Shown here: in pieces, positions 8,451-15,310 of the stretch
Layout: every line of letters begins with the position of its first letter
Position numbering within the stretch: the stretch's first letter is position 1
Origin: a bacterium
Lineage (GTDB): Bacteria > SZUA-182 > SZUA-191 > JAJRXT01
Assembly (NCBI GenBank): GCA_024277605.1
Contig: JAJRUU010000146.1
Location: forward strand, 1-16,060
Reading direction: 5' to 3'
Length of the DNA: 16,060 nt
Notes under the pieces: model-generated
What the model saw: the letters and a program-made list of their open reading frames with translations, nothing else
Database searches by the model: none
Told to the model about the DNA's origin: nothing
Program-made: the position numbers and the translations under genes

Positions 8451-9935
8451 TCAGAAAACCTGACCGGTGAGTCCAGCTAAAACCGGCTTTACCAGATAAT
8501 GGGGGACAGACCCCCACACGCCAAAAACAACCGCGAGAATGGCTACAACAACAATGGGCAACAACATCGTCCAGGGAGCTTCATTGCCCAGCTTCGATGT
8601 GTCTTGTTTAAAATTAAACGAACCGGGCACCTCTTCTTTAAAGAAGGCCGCCATAATAGGGGGCGCAAAGAAACCCAACTCAATAATTCCACTCAAAATA
8701 AGCACAAGCGGAAAAATGGGCTCTCCCTGGGCAAAATAGCCTTCCATCATGTACCATTTGCTCACCCAGCCGCACACCGGAGGCAAGCCGATTATGCCGA
8801 TAGCTGTAATCGTAAAGCAGGTCATGGTAATCGGCATATGCTTAGCCAAGCCTCCCATTTTATCCAAATACTTATTACCGCTCTGGGTGATTATGGCCCC
8901 AGCGCAATAAAAGAGGGTGATTTTCATGATTGCGTGAAAATAAATATGCAGAAAGCCCCCCATCCGACTGACCATGGATATGGATGATATTCCTATTAAC
9001 ATAAAAGAAAGCTGGTTAATGGTGGAGAAGGCCAGCATGCGCTTAATTTCTTTCTGACGCAGCCCCATAACCGCAGCATAAATAATGGTGACCGAGGCTA
9101 AGATGGCCACGATATGGTGAAAACCCATCTTTTGATATAATTCCGCGCCAAACACATTATAAATCACCCGAATAAAACCAAACACGCCCACGTTTACCAC
9201 AGCCACCGCATGTAATACCGCACTGATCGGCGTAGGGGCGACCATCGCATTAGGCAACCAGCTATGAAACGGCACCAATCCCGCTTTAAAGCCGAAGCCG
9301 AGGGTAAACAATATAAACAACACGGTAAGTGTAGTTTTACTTTGAGAAGCCAACTCAGGAATCCCACCCGGCACAAAATACATGGTACCGGTAACGTTGT
9401 ATAAGATGACTGTAGCCAATAACACCGCCGCCCCACCGGTTAGCAGGTAAACTCCGTACATAATACCCGCTCTATACGCCTCCTCTGTTTCCTCATGTAT
9501 TACCAGCGGATAAACGGCTACGGTCAACAACTCGAAGAAGATAAAAAAGGTTATCAGGTTAGAAGCGAATACAATACCCATGGCTGCGGTAATGTTAAGA
9601 GTAAGGCAAGCATAATAGCGGGTTTGTGCATGCTCATGTTCCATATAACCCAGGGAATAAACATCGGTGAGTATCCACAGGAAGGTCATGGATAAGGCCA
9701 TATAAACTGAAAGTGCAGTTGCCTCGAATTTTATGGCAAAAAAGGATAGATCTACCAGATTAAGTGAGTAGTGGCCGCCGTGAGTTACTTGCCAGGCCAA
9801 GTATGCAACCAGAAAAAAATCCACCACAGCCGGAACCAGGACACATGCATTCCTTAGCAGTTTAGATTTTTTGCCAATGGTACAAATTAGGATAGTACCA
9901 ACGATAGGCAGAAGTATGATTATTAATAACTCCAA
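8451..9935 (-). CDS. Extra antiporter-like subunit, MrpD/NuoL type (copy 1)
   Basis: A 494-aa antiporter-like subunit. Glu135 (FIFFELLTVAVYPLVIHEE, TM5), Lys217 (GFGFKAGLVPFHSWLPNA, TM7), Lys338 (HAIMKITLFYCAGA) and Lys393 (GWVSKWYM, TM12) are visible. The TM8 segment reads SAVLHAVAVVNVGVFGFIRV. It resembles the His-containing NuoL/MrpA version and has Asn248 where MrpA-type proteins often have Lys, unlike its neighbour, which keeps IKAGAYG. The start is TTG at 9933-9935, supported by a strong AAGGAGG at 9941-9947 with 5-nt spacing. A 192-bp gap with a tandem palindromic repeat separates it from nuoK. Membership in the family is secure. Whether it sits in the same complex as NuoL, M and N is inferred from the operon. 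Confidence 0.9.
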   Translation of the reverse strand: MELLIIILLPIVGTILICTIGKKSKLLRNACVLVPAVVDFFLVAYLAWQVTHGGHYSLNLVDLSFFAIKFEATALSVYMALSMTFLWILTDVYSLGYMEHEHAQTRYYACLTLNITAAMGIVFASNLITFFIFFELLTVAVYPLVIHEETEEAYRAGIMYGVYLLTGGAAVLLATVILYNVTGTMYFVPGGIPELASQSKTTLTVLFILFTLGFGFKAGLVPFHSWLPNAMVAPTPISAVLHAVAVVNVGVFGFIRVIYNVFGAELYQKMGFHHIVAILASVTIIYAAVMGLRQKEIKRMLAFSTINQLSFMLIGISSISMVSRMGGFLHIYFHAIMKITLFYCAGAIITQSGNKYLDKMGGLAKHMPITMTCFTITAIGIIGLPPVCGWVSKWYMMEGYFAQGEPIFPLVLILSGIIELGFFAPPIMAAFFKEEVPGSFNFKQDTSKLGNEAPWTMLLPIVVVAILAVVFGVWGSVPHYLVKPVLAGLTGQVF

Positions 9936-9940
9936 CTATG

Positions 9941-9947
9941 CCTCCTT
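9941..9947 (-). promoter_or_regulatory. Strong ribosome binding site deciding a TTG start
   Basis: AAGGAGG on the minus strand lies 5 nt before the TTG at 9933-9935. No ATG is better placed, so the site fixes the start of the 494-aa antiporter-like gene. Confidence 0.7.
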
Positions 9948-10020
9948 ATACAACTTACATGAAACGTTTACAAATAGCTAAACAACCTAAAGGGAACCTT
10001 GAAAAAGTGAACAAGCCCCC

Positions 10021-10083
10021 CTGGGGACCTGTCCCCCTGGGGACCTGTCCCTCTGGGGACCTGTCCCTCTGGGACTTGTCCCT
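10021..10083. repeat. Four tandem copies of a 16-bp palindromic unit
   Basis: The unit ctggggacctgtcccc occurs at 10021-10036, then with a final t at 10037-10052 and 10053-10068, and as a degenerate 15-base copy at 10069-10083. Each unit contains GGGGAC/GTCCC(C) arms and could fold as a hairpin. The array sits in the 192-bp nuoK to antiporter gap. The rest of that gap is AT-rich and unremarkable. A similar palindrome (ggggac-tgg-gtcccc) appears at 13422-13436. Confidence 0.8.
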
Positions 10084-10127
10084 CTATGTTAAAATAAATT
10101 TCCACCCGATAACAACTATCGTATTTC

Positions 10128-10430
10128 CTACCATTTCATTAAATTAAAATCATCCACATTCGTCATTTCGCAATTGCGATAAAGAGAAATTAGAATCGCC
10201 AAACCTACTACCGCTTCAGCCGCCGCCACTGTTATATTGAAAATGCTGAAAATCTGTCCTTCAACATTACCCAGATAATGTGAAAAGGCTACAAGACTGA
10301 GGTTAACTGCATTAAGCATCAATTCCAGGCAAAGAAAGACCATAATTACATTGCGTTTGATCAACACCCCCACCAGGCCGATACAAAACAATAACACGCT
10401 CACAAATAAATACCAATTTAAGCTGATCAC
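10128..10430 (-). CDS. nuoK: NADH-quinone oxidoreductase-type subunit K
   Basis: A small complex I membrane subunit of 100 aa, the usual length, with three helices. The two conserved membrane glutamates are at their standard positions: Glu36 (FLCLELMLNAVNL) and Glu72 (AAAEAVVGLAILI). They belong to the hydrophilic axis that couples the quinone site to the antiporter-like subunits. The start is GTG (10428-10430), preceded by GGAGAGAA at 10435-10442, and it overlaps the nuoJ stop by 4 bp (GTGA), a sign of translational coupling. The presence of a true NuoK with NuoJ favours a complex I-type arm over a simple Hyc-type hydrogenase. Confidence 0.95.
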   Translation of the reverse strand: MISLNWYLFVSVLLFCIGLVGVLIKRNVIMVFLCLELMLNAVNLSLVAFSHYLGNVEGQIFSIFNITVAAAEAVVGLAILISLYRNCEMTNVDDFNLMKW

Positions 10431-10945
10431 GCCCTTCTCTCCTGGTTAACGGCCAACACCACTGCCCCGATAATAGATACTAACAGGATTATGGACACCA
10501 ATTCAAAGGGTAAAACAAAATCAGTAAACAAGAACCGACCAATCACTTCGGAATTTCCTCCCCATTCAGCCTGTTGGGCAGCCAATGGCCCTTTTGCCAA
10601 TAACGGGATAAAGTGCCGTAAAACCACTATACCTAATTCGGCGAATATTATCACCCCTAACCATTTTGCCAAACGTCTATGATGATGAAAATGCGCCTCC
10701 GGCGCCAGGTCCTTTACATTAACCAACATAATGGCAAACACATATAAGATAATAATAGCCCCGGCATATACCAGAATCTGAATAGCAGCTAAAAACTCAG
10801 CTTCCAACATAACAAACAAACATGCGGTGGAAAAAAAGGTAACTACCAGCCACAACACAGCATGAATTATGTGCTTCGCCGCTACTACCCGCCATGCGGC
10901 AACCACGGCGACCAAGGAAAATACAAGAAAAAACAGCTCGCTCAA
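10427..10945 (-). CDS. nuoJ: NADH-quinone oxidoreductase-type subunit J
   Basis: A complex I membrane subunit of 172 aa with five hydrophobic helices. The conserved TM3 stretch IQILVYAGAIIILYVFAIML (55-74) carries Tyr60, near the pi-bulge helix seen in solved complex I structures. The last helix contains Glu148 (FVLPFELVSIILLVSIIGAVV). A His-rich loop (85-89, HFHHH) follows TM3. The start is TTG at 10943-10945 with GGAGAG at 10952-10957 and 6-nt spacing. It follows the small sensor-fold gene by 22 bp, so the membrane arm is in the same transcription unit as the electron-input module. Confidence 0.95.
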   Translation of the reverse strand: MSELFFLVFSLVAVVAAWRVVAAKHIIHAVLWLVVTFFSTACLFVMLEAEFLAAIQILVYAGAIIILYVFAIMLVNVKDLAPEAHFHHHRRLAKWLGVIIFAELGIVVLRHFIPLLAKGPLAAQQAEWGGNSEVIGRFLFTDFVLPFELVSIILLVSIIGAVVLAVNQERRA

Positions 10946-10967
10946 ATCTAACTCTCCAGCTTATATA

Positions 10968-11444
10968 TTAAGTCTTTGCCCCAAACTCCCACACAAACTT
11001 GATCATATCAATAAACTTCTCATCAACTTGACGTAATAAGCGGCAAATACCCAGGCAAATGCGATGCAGCAACTTATAACCACTGGCTGCATCTTGAGCC
11101 AGCAACAGTTCGAACTGTTCTGCGGTAAGCATATATATAGAAGTGTCCTTTAAGGCAACGGCTGAAGCAGAATGGGGTTTGCCGTCGAAAAGCGATAACT
11201 CACCGAAAAATTCTCCATCCCTTAACACGGACATGTTCTGCTCTTCGGCGTTATTGATTTTCTTGTTGATACACACCCTACCGGCTTTAATGATATACAG
11301 CTTATGTCCCTCTGTGTTCTCATCAAATATAGTCTCACCCTTAGCGTATTCGGTCACACTCAAGTACTTAGCTATATTTTCCAGCTCCGGCTGATTCAAT
11401 CCCTCAAACAACGGTATATCTTTCAGCTGTTCCTTGCTTACCAT
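10968..11444 (-). CDS. Cyclic-nucleotide-binding-fold protein without DNA-binding domain (copy 2)
   Basis: A 158-aa stand-alone CNB/Crp-like beta-roll. The N-terminal LKDIPLFEGLNQPELENIA (7-25) and AKGETIFDENTEGHKLYIIKAG (34-55) are typical of the fold. The phosphate-binding cassette reads GELSLFDGKPHSASA (81-95): Glu82 is present, but the canonical Arg that contacts the cyclic phosphate is His91. Two helices follow (about 107-150), ending DEKFIDMIKFV, with no helix-turn-helix, so it is not a Crp/Fnr transcription factor. It aligns without gaps to the copy beside fdhA, with about 16 of the first 40 residues identical by eye. It lies 11 bp after nuoF (AAGGAG site) and 22 bp before nuoJ. A regulatory or structural role in the complex is inferred; the ligand is unknown. 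Confidence 0.85.
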   Translation of the reverse strand: MVSKEQLKDIPLFEGLNQPELENIAKYLSVTEYAKGETIFDENTEGHKLYIIKAGRVCINKKINNAEEQNMSVLRDGEFFGELSLFDGKPHSASAVALKDTSIYMLTAEQFELLLAQDAASGYKLLHRICLGICRLLRQVDEKFIDMIKFVWEFGAKT

Positions 11445-11455
11445 TACCGTCTCCT

Positions 11456-13282
11456 TTATTCTATCGCCAGGAAAGGACAGGCATCAATACACGTCTGGCA
11501 TTTAATACACTTATCCTTTACTATCACCGCTTTGGTCTTGGGCTTCCAAATAACCGCATCCACCGGACATTGCCTTAAGCATATCCCGCACATCTTGCAC
11601 AGATCATCTATTACTTCAAATTTAAGCAACGCTTTACATGCATTGGCGGGACAGCGTTTATCCTTTATATGTGCATCATATTCATCACGGTAATAGCGGA
11701 TAGTGGAAAGAACCGGATTGGGAGCAGTCTGCCCCAGACCACACAGGGATGAACCCTTAATGTCATCCGCCAGGCTTATTAAAAGCTCGACATCCCCCTC
11801 CTTACCATCTCCCTCAGTAATCCGGGTAAGGATTTCCAGCATGGTCTTGGTACCGATACGGCAGGTAACACATTTACCGCAGGACTCCTGCTGGGTGAAG
11901 GTCAGGAAAAAACGGGCCATATCCACCATGCAGGCGGTGTTGTCCATAACCACCACTCCGCCAGATCCCATTATTGCTCCGGCCTCCATCAATGAATCAT
12001 AATCTATGGGCACATCAATTAATTGCGTGGGGATACATCCCCCTGACGGGCCGCCCATCTGAGCCGCTTTAAACTCCCGATTGCGCCCCGGCACCCCACC
12101 GCAAATATCATACACAATCTCTTTTAAGGTAATGCCCATGGGCACCTCGATCAAGCCGGTATTTTTTATTCTGCCGGTTAAGGCAAAGACCTTGGTCCCC
12201 TTGCTTTTCTCTGTCCCTATCGAAGCATACCAATCCCCGCCTTTATTAATAATAAGCGGGATATTAGCAAAAGTCTCTACGTTATTTATATTACTGGGTT
12301 TTTTCCACAGCCCTTGATGAGCGGGAAAAGGCGGTCGCGGCCTTGGCATACCCCGCTGCCCCTCGATAGAAGCCATCAGCGCCGTCTCTTCACCACACAC
12401 AAAGGCCCCGGCACCCTCTTTTATGGCCGCCTGGAACTTAAAACCGCTCCCCAATATATTTTCACCTAAGTACCCATGCTCATTAGCTTCTTTTATAGCA
12501 ATTTCCAGCCGCTTCAAGGCCAGTGGATATTCAGCCCGACAGTAGAAATAACCATGGGAACATCCAATGGCATAAGCGCCAATAATCAAACCCTCCAACA
12601 CCCCATGCGGATTCCCTTCCAACAAACTGCGATCCATAAAGGCCCCCGGATCACCTTCATCAGCATTAAGAATAATATACTTTAGATCCCCCGGAGTAGC
12701 CCGGCAAAACCCCCATTTCATCCCGGTGGGAAACCCGGCTCCACCCCTGCCACGGATCCCTGATTTCTTTACTTCGTCTATAATCTCTTCCGGCTCCATA
12801 GCAAGCGCCTTGACTAAAGCAGTATAGCCCCCCTCGGCTATGTAATCGTCGAAACTTTCCGGATCAACGATACCGCATTCAGCCATCACCATCCGCTGCT
12901 GTTTATCGTGAAACTTATGATAATCTTCACCGGTCAACCATTTTTGTACCGGCTGCAGCTCCAGAATATGCTGATCAACGATATCCGGAACCATTTCAGC
13001 CTTTACATGTTTATACGTATGCAGGCCAAATCCGGGGATTTCTATATCCACCAACACATCCATGGCACATAATCCTCTACATCCTGTGCGCTTGATATTA
13101 CATGAGCGAGGGCCGATTTTGGCCGAAACATTGCGCTGGGCTAACTCTTTATTGAAGGCATCATACACGTCTCCAGCGCCAGCCGACATCCCACCTGTAC
13201 CCATACAGATCATGACCCGTATCTGGTCTTTAGTTTCTGTCTGTTCTGTGTTTTTTTTTGTAGATGTAACTGCTTTAGACAT
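11456..13282 (-). CDS. nuoF: NuoF/HymB-type NADH-binding FMN/Fe-S subunit
   Basis: A diaphorase subunit that exchanges electrons between NAD(H) and the Fe-S chain. At 608 aa it matches HymB/HndC-like proteins rather than the shorter NuoF of respiratory complex I. Order: thioredoxin-like [2Fe-2S] domain (about 20-110; Cys26, 61, 68, 72), FMN/NADH core (about 150-450) with the glycine-rich loop GRGGAGFPTG (178-187) and NADEGDPGAFMDR (206-218), the N3 [4Fe-4S] motif ESCGKCVTCR (Cys468, 471, 474) with Cys514, and a C-terminal 2x[4Fe-4S] ferredoxin domain (Cys562/565/568/572 and 592/595/598/602). The N-terminal domain has GTGG where family members usually have GTGC, so a usual ligand is missing. 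The ATG at 13280-13282 has AGGA about 11 nt upstream. It follows nuoE across a 159-bp gap with a terminator-like hairpin. Confidence 0.95.
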   Translation of the reverse strand: MSKAVTSTKKNTEQTETKDQIRVMICMGTGGMSAGAGDVYDAFNKELAQRNVSAKIGPRSCNIKRTGCRGLCAMDVLVDIEIPGFGLHTYKHVKAEMVPDIVDQHILELQPVQKWLTGEDYHKFHDKQQRMVMAECGIVDPESFDDYIAEGGYTALVKALAMEPEEIIDEVKKSGIRGRGGAGFPTGMKWGFCRATPGDLKYIILNADEGDPGAFMDRSLLEGNPHGVLEGLIIGAYAIGCSHGYFYCRAEYPLALKRLEIAIKEANEHGYLGENILGSGFKFQAAIKEGAGAFVCGEETALMASIEGQRGMPRPRPPFPAHQGLWKKPSNINNVETFANIPLIINKGGDWYASIGTEKSKGTKVFALTGRIKNTGLIEVPMGITLKEIVYDICGGVPGRNREFKAAQMGGPSGGCIPTQLIDVPIDYDSLMEAGAIMGSGGVVVMDNTACMVDMARFFLTFTQQESCGKCVTCRIGTKTMLEILTRITEGDGKEGDVELLISLADDIKGSSLCGLGQTAPNPVLSTIRYYRDEYDAHIKDKRCPANACKALLKFEVIDDLCKMCGICLRQCPVDAVIWKPKTKAVIVKDKCIKCQTCIDACPFLAIE

Positions 13283-13315
13283 AGTCTATTTATTCCTGCC
13301 TATTAAAACCAGCCA

Positions 13316-13398
13316 TGACGGTTTCGTAAAAAGTCAGAAAACACAGATTATTGTCATTCCCGCGAAAGCGGGAATGACGACTTTTTGCGAGACCATCA
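13316..13398. repeat. 83-bp MITE-like inverted-repeat element
   Basis: The outer arms tgacggtttcgtaaaaagtc (13316-13335) and the complement of 13379-13398 match at 17 of 20 positions. Inside lies a perfect 11-bp stem with a GAAA loop (gtcattcccgc 13353-13363, gcgggaatgac 13368-13378). No coding capacity. This CGGGAATGAC-type palindrome is a familiar REP-like class in many bacterial genomes. Here it fills most of the nuoE-nuoF gap. Confidence 0.7.
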
Positions 13399-13416
13399 GC
13401 CATAGAGTTTTTATAC

Positions 13417-13436
13417 AAAAAGGGGACTGGGTCCCC
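13417..13436 (-). terminator. Intrinsic-terminator-like hairpin after nuoE
   Basis: On the minus strand, GGGGAC-CCA-GTCCCC (13422-13436) is followed at once by TTTTT (13417-13421). A second short hairpin (ggggc/gcccc, 13438-13450) overlaps the nuoE stop codon. The GC-rich stem plus U-run right after a stop codon fits a rho-independent terminator or attenuator inside the operon. The stem is only 6 bp, so partial termination is more likely than full. Confidence 0.5.
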
Positions 13437-13441
13437 CGGGG

Positions 13442-13948
13442 CTATGCCCCTTCTTCAAAATTGCGTATCGCCTCCAGTGCATCTGCCACCGATATTGACC
13501 CAAAGGTCTTACTACCGGCTACTATAACCGGGGCAATCCCGCAAGCGCCGATACAATTAACTTCTTCAAGAGTAAACTTCCCATCCTTGGTCATTTCGCC
13601 AGGTTCAACCCCCAAATCTGCCGCCAATTGCTCTAAAATCCGCAGAGAGCCCTTGACGTGGCAGGCTGTACCACGACAGACCTGAATGGTATATTTGCCG
13701 CGCGGAGCAGTATAAAACTGGGAGTAAAAGGTTACCACTCCAGAGACTTCACTTAAAAATATATTGAGTTCACGAGCGATATGTTCAACCAATGGCTGGG
13801 AGAGCCAGAGATAATGAGCCTGTACCTTCTGCAAAACCGGGATAAGGGCGCCGGGTTTACCGCGGTATTGATCAAGTATCTTATTTGCAGCCGTTAAATC
13901 CAGCGCAATTTCAGGCTTGCAGCATTCTTTATTATTTTCTGTATCCAT
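13442..13948 (-). CDS. nuoE: NuoE/HymA-type [2Fe-2S] subunit
   Basis: A 168-aa thioredoxin-like ferredoxin, partner of NuoF in complex I and of HymB in NAD-linked hydrogenases and formate dehydrogenases. The four cluster ligands are clear: Cys91 and Cys96 (VCRGTACHVKG), Cys132 and Cys136 (NCIGACGIAPVI). The N-terminal helical part (about 18-85) includes EVSGVVTFYSQF, the usual family motif. The ATG at 13946-13948 is only 2 bp from the stop of the upstream small sensor-fold gene, so the two are surely co-transcribed. The stop TAG lies inside a hairpin next to the terminator-like element. Length and residues are normal. E/F next to a molybdopterin formate dehydrogenase is the arrangement of NAD-linked FDH-Hym enzymes. 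Confidence 0.95.
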   Translation of the reverse strand: MDTENNKECCKPEIALDLTAANKILDQYRGKPGALIPVLQKVQAHYLWLSQPLVEHIARELNIFLSEVSGVVTFYSQFYTAPRGKYTIQVCRGTACHVKGSLRILEQLAADLGVEPGEMTKDGKFTLEEVNCIGACGIAPVIVAGSKTFGSISVADALEAIRNFEEGA

Positions 13949-13950
13949 AA

Positions 13951-14418
13951 TTAACGATCCAGGCTAACGTATTTAATCATATCAACAAACTTATCGTTCA
14001 TTTGACGCATATACAAGCATAAGGGATTCAGCACTTCTTTTAAGATCTTTGTGCCACAGGCTGGATCATCCTGCACCAAACGCTCAAAATCGGCCTTATT
14101 CAATACCCACAACTCCGTATTTTCAGAAGCTGTTGCAGTAGCGGAATGCGACTTACCGTCAATCAAAGAAACAATGCCAAAATACATCCCACTGCTCAAG
14201 GTATTAAAAGTCTTTTTCTCGCCTTCATAAATTTGGTGTGTTATAGCCACCTCACCCTGCTGAATGATGCAAAGCTGCCCGCCCGGCTCACCCTCGCCAT
14301 AAATCTTCTCGCCTTTCTTATACGTTTTTTTCGCCAACAGGGCGCTTATTTTTGCCAGTTCATGGTCACTTAACCCGGCAAATAAAGCCACAGACCGTAA
14401 TTCTCTTATCGCCACCAT
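13951..14418 (-). CDS. Cyclic-nucleotide-binding-fold protein without DNA-binding domain (copy 1)
   Basis: A 155-aa single-domain CNB-fold protein. LRSVALFAGLSDHELAKIS (7-25) and YKKGEKIYGEGEPGGQLCII (33-52) mark the beta-roll. Its phosphate-binding cassette reads GIVSLIDGKSHSATA (81-95): the usual Glu is Ile82 and the usual Arg is His91, so canonical cAMP/cGMP binding is doubtful. The C-terminal helices end NDKFVDMIKYV, nearly the same ending as the second copy near nuoJ, and there is no helix-turn-helix. The ATG at 14416-14418 has AGAGG about 8 nt upstream. It lies 34 bp after fdhA and 2 bp before nuoE. A sensor or accessory subunit of the formate dehydrogenase module is plausible. That is inference from position. 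Confidence 0.85.
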   Translation of the reverse strand: MVAIRELRSVALFAGLSDHELAKISALLAKKTYKKGEKIYGEGEPGGQLCIIQQGEVAITHQIYEGEKKTFNTLSSGMYFGIVSLIDGKSHSATATASENTELWVLNKADFERLVQDDPACGTKILKEVLNPLCLYMRQMNDKFVDMIKYVSLDR

Positions 14419-14431
14419 AGGTTAATCCTCT

Positions 14432-14446
14432 GGGTACCTTGTACCC
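14432..14446 (-). other. Small hairpin between fdhA and the CNB gene
   Basis: A perfect 6-bp stem (gggtac / gtaccc) with loop ctt lies in the 34-bp gap. There is no T-run in the transcribed direction. It may be an mRNA-stability element or chance. Confidence 0.25.
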
Positions 14447-14452
14447 TCTAAT

Positions 14453-15298
14453 TTATGCTATCTTGCGGATATCCACCAAAGTGTACTTGCTGGCCGGCAA
14501 ATGTGAAACGCCCTCTTCTTTTACCTGGATCACTTTATTCACCGGTACATCAGCAAAATGTTTGGGCATGAACACTATTCCGGGTTGATAGCGGTCATCC
14601 ACTTTAGCTTTTGCTTGAACCCGCCCGGCGCTAGAGGCCAGCTCAACTAATTCACCCTCTTTAATCCCCAGTTTTTCAGCATCATCCGGGTTAATTTCAA
14701 CATACCCTTCAGGGCAGAGATAAGACAACCCCATCGCCCGGCGACTCATGGTACCGGTACCGTGGTGAAATAAAATACTTCCCGTAATCAATATAAAGGG
14801 ATACTGAGCATCCTCTTCCGGGAGATGATATTTAACCGCCGAAAAACGCCCTTTCCCCTCGGCAAAATCGTCAAAGGTAAAATACCGCTGACCTTCAGCA
14901 TCTCCATCCTTAGCGGGCCAGAACACCCCATCTTCTGTCAGTCGTTTATAATTAATATACTGATAACCAGGCACTAATTGGCTGATTTCAGTCATCACCT
15001 GTTCCGGTGAGGTGTAGTTCATGGCCAAACCCATGGCTTTAGAAAGCTCCACCAGTATTTCCCAATCAGCTTTGGCCTCACCCGGTGCAGGTACAGCCGG
15101 TCTTACCTGCTGCACTCTGCGCTCCATATTAGTAAATGTTCCCAGTTTCTCGGCATAGCTGGCTGCGGGAAGCACCACATCGGCCATCTTTGCCGTATCA
15201 GTAAGGAAAATATCCTGCACCACCAAAAAGTCTACCGCTGCTAATGCGCCATGAACCAGATCATAATCCGGGTAAGAATGTATTAGGTTCTCCCCCAT
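14453..15298 (-). CDS. fdhA: Formate dehydrogenase catalytic subunit, C-terminal fragment after in-frame stop
   Basis: The C-terminal part of a molybdopterin/bis-MGD oxidoreductase. It opens in the middle of a conserved block (ALYIMGENLIHSYPDYD). Residues 25-65 hold the usual VVQDIFLTDTAKMADVVLP and GTFTNMERRVQ segments. A C-terminal molydopterin-binding beta-barrel (about 168-280) includes ITGSILFHHGTGTMSRRA. It is in the same reading frame as the upstream fragment, separated only by a TAA (15311-15313) and four sense codons. The ATG at 15296-15298 has no Shine-Dalgarno, so independent translation is unlikely. It should be read as one gene with the upstream fragment. Alone it lacks the active-site domains and could not work. 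Confidence 0.85.
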   Translation of the reverse strand: MGENLIHSYPDYDLVHGALAAVDFLVVQDIFLTDTAKMADVVLPAASYAEKLGTFTNMERRVQQVRPAVPAPGEAKADWEILVELSKAMGLAMNYTSPEQVMTEISQLVPGYQYINYKRLTEDGVFWPAKDGDAEGQRYFTFDDFAEGKGRFSAVKYHLPEEDAQYPFILITGSILFHHGTGTMSRRAMGLSYLCPEGYVEINPDDAEKLGIKEGELVELASSAGRVQAKAKVDDRYQPGIVFMPKHFADVPVNKVIQVKEEGVSHLPASKYTLVDIRKIA

Positions 15299-15310
15299 TA
15301 TATACAGGGC

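Noticed and set aside
8504..8518. gggggac-a-gaccccc-like palindrome resembling the intergenic repeats
   Set aside because: It lies inside the coding region of the 494-aa protein (GSVPHYL) and is not repeated in tandem. Probably chance.
8499..8987. Plus-strand open frame of 162 aa
   Set aside because: Antisense to the well-conserved 494-aa antiporter gene. Its composition is rich in His, Asn, Arg and Lys and it has no recognisable motifs.
9944..9975. Promoter-like TTGTAA-N17-TATAAG before the 494-aa gene
   Set aside because: The -10 would overlap the Shine-Dalgarno, so the transcript would start at about the start codon and lose its ribosome binding site.
9938..10147. Plus-strand open frame of 69 aa over the tandem repeat
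   Set aside because: Its protein is just the repeat read through (WGP/LGT/SGD units). No ribosome binding site.
13062..13685. Plus-strand open frame of 207 aa
   Set aside because: It runs antisense through nuoF, the MITE-like repeat and nuoE. The IIVIPAKAGM stretch is a translated REP palindrome, a common sign of a false gene.
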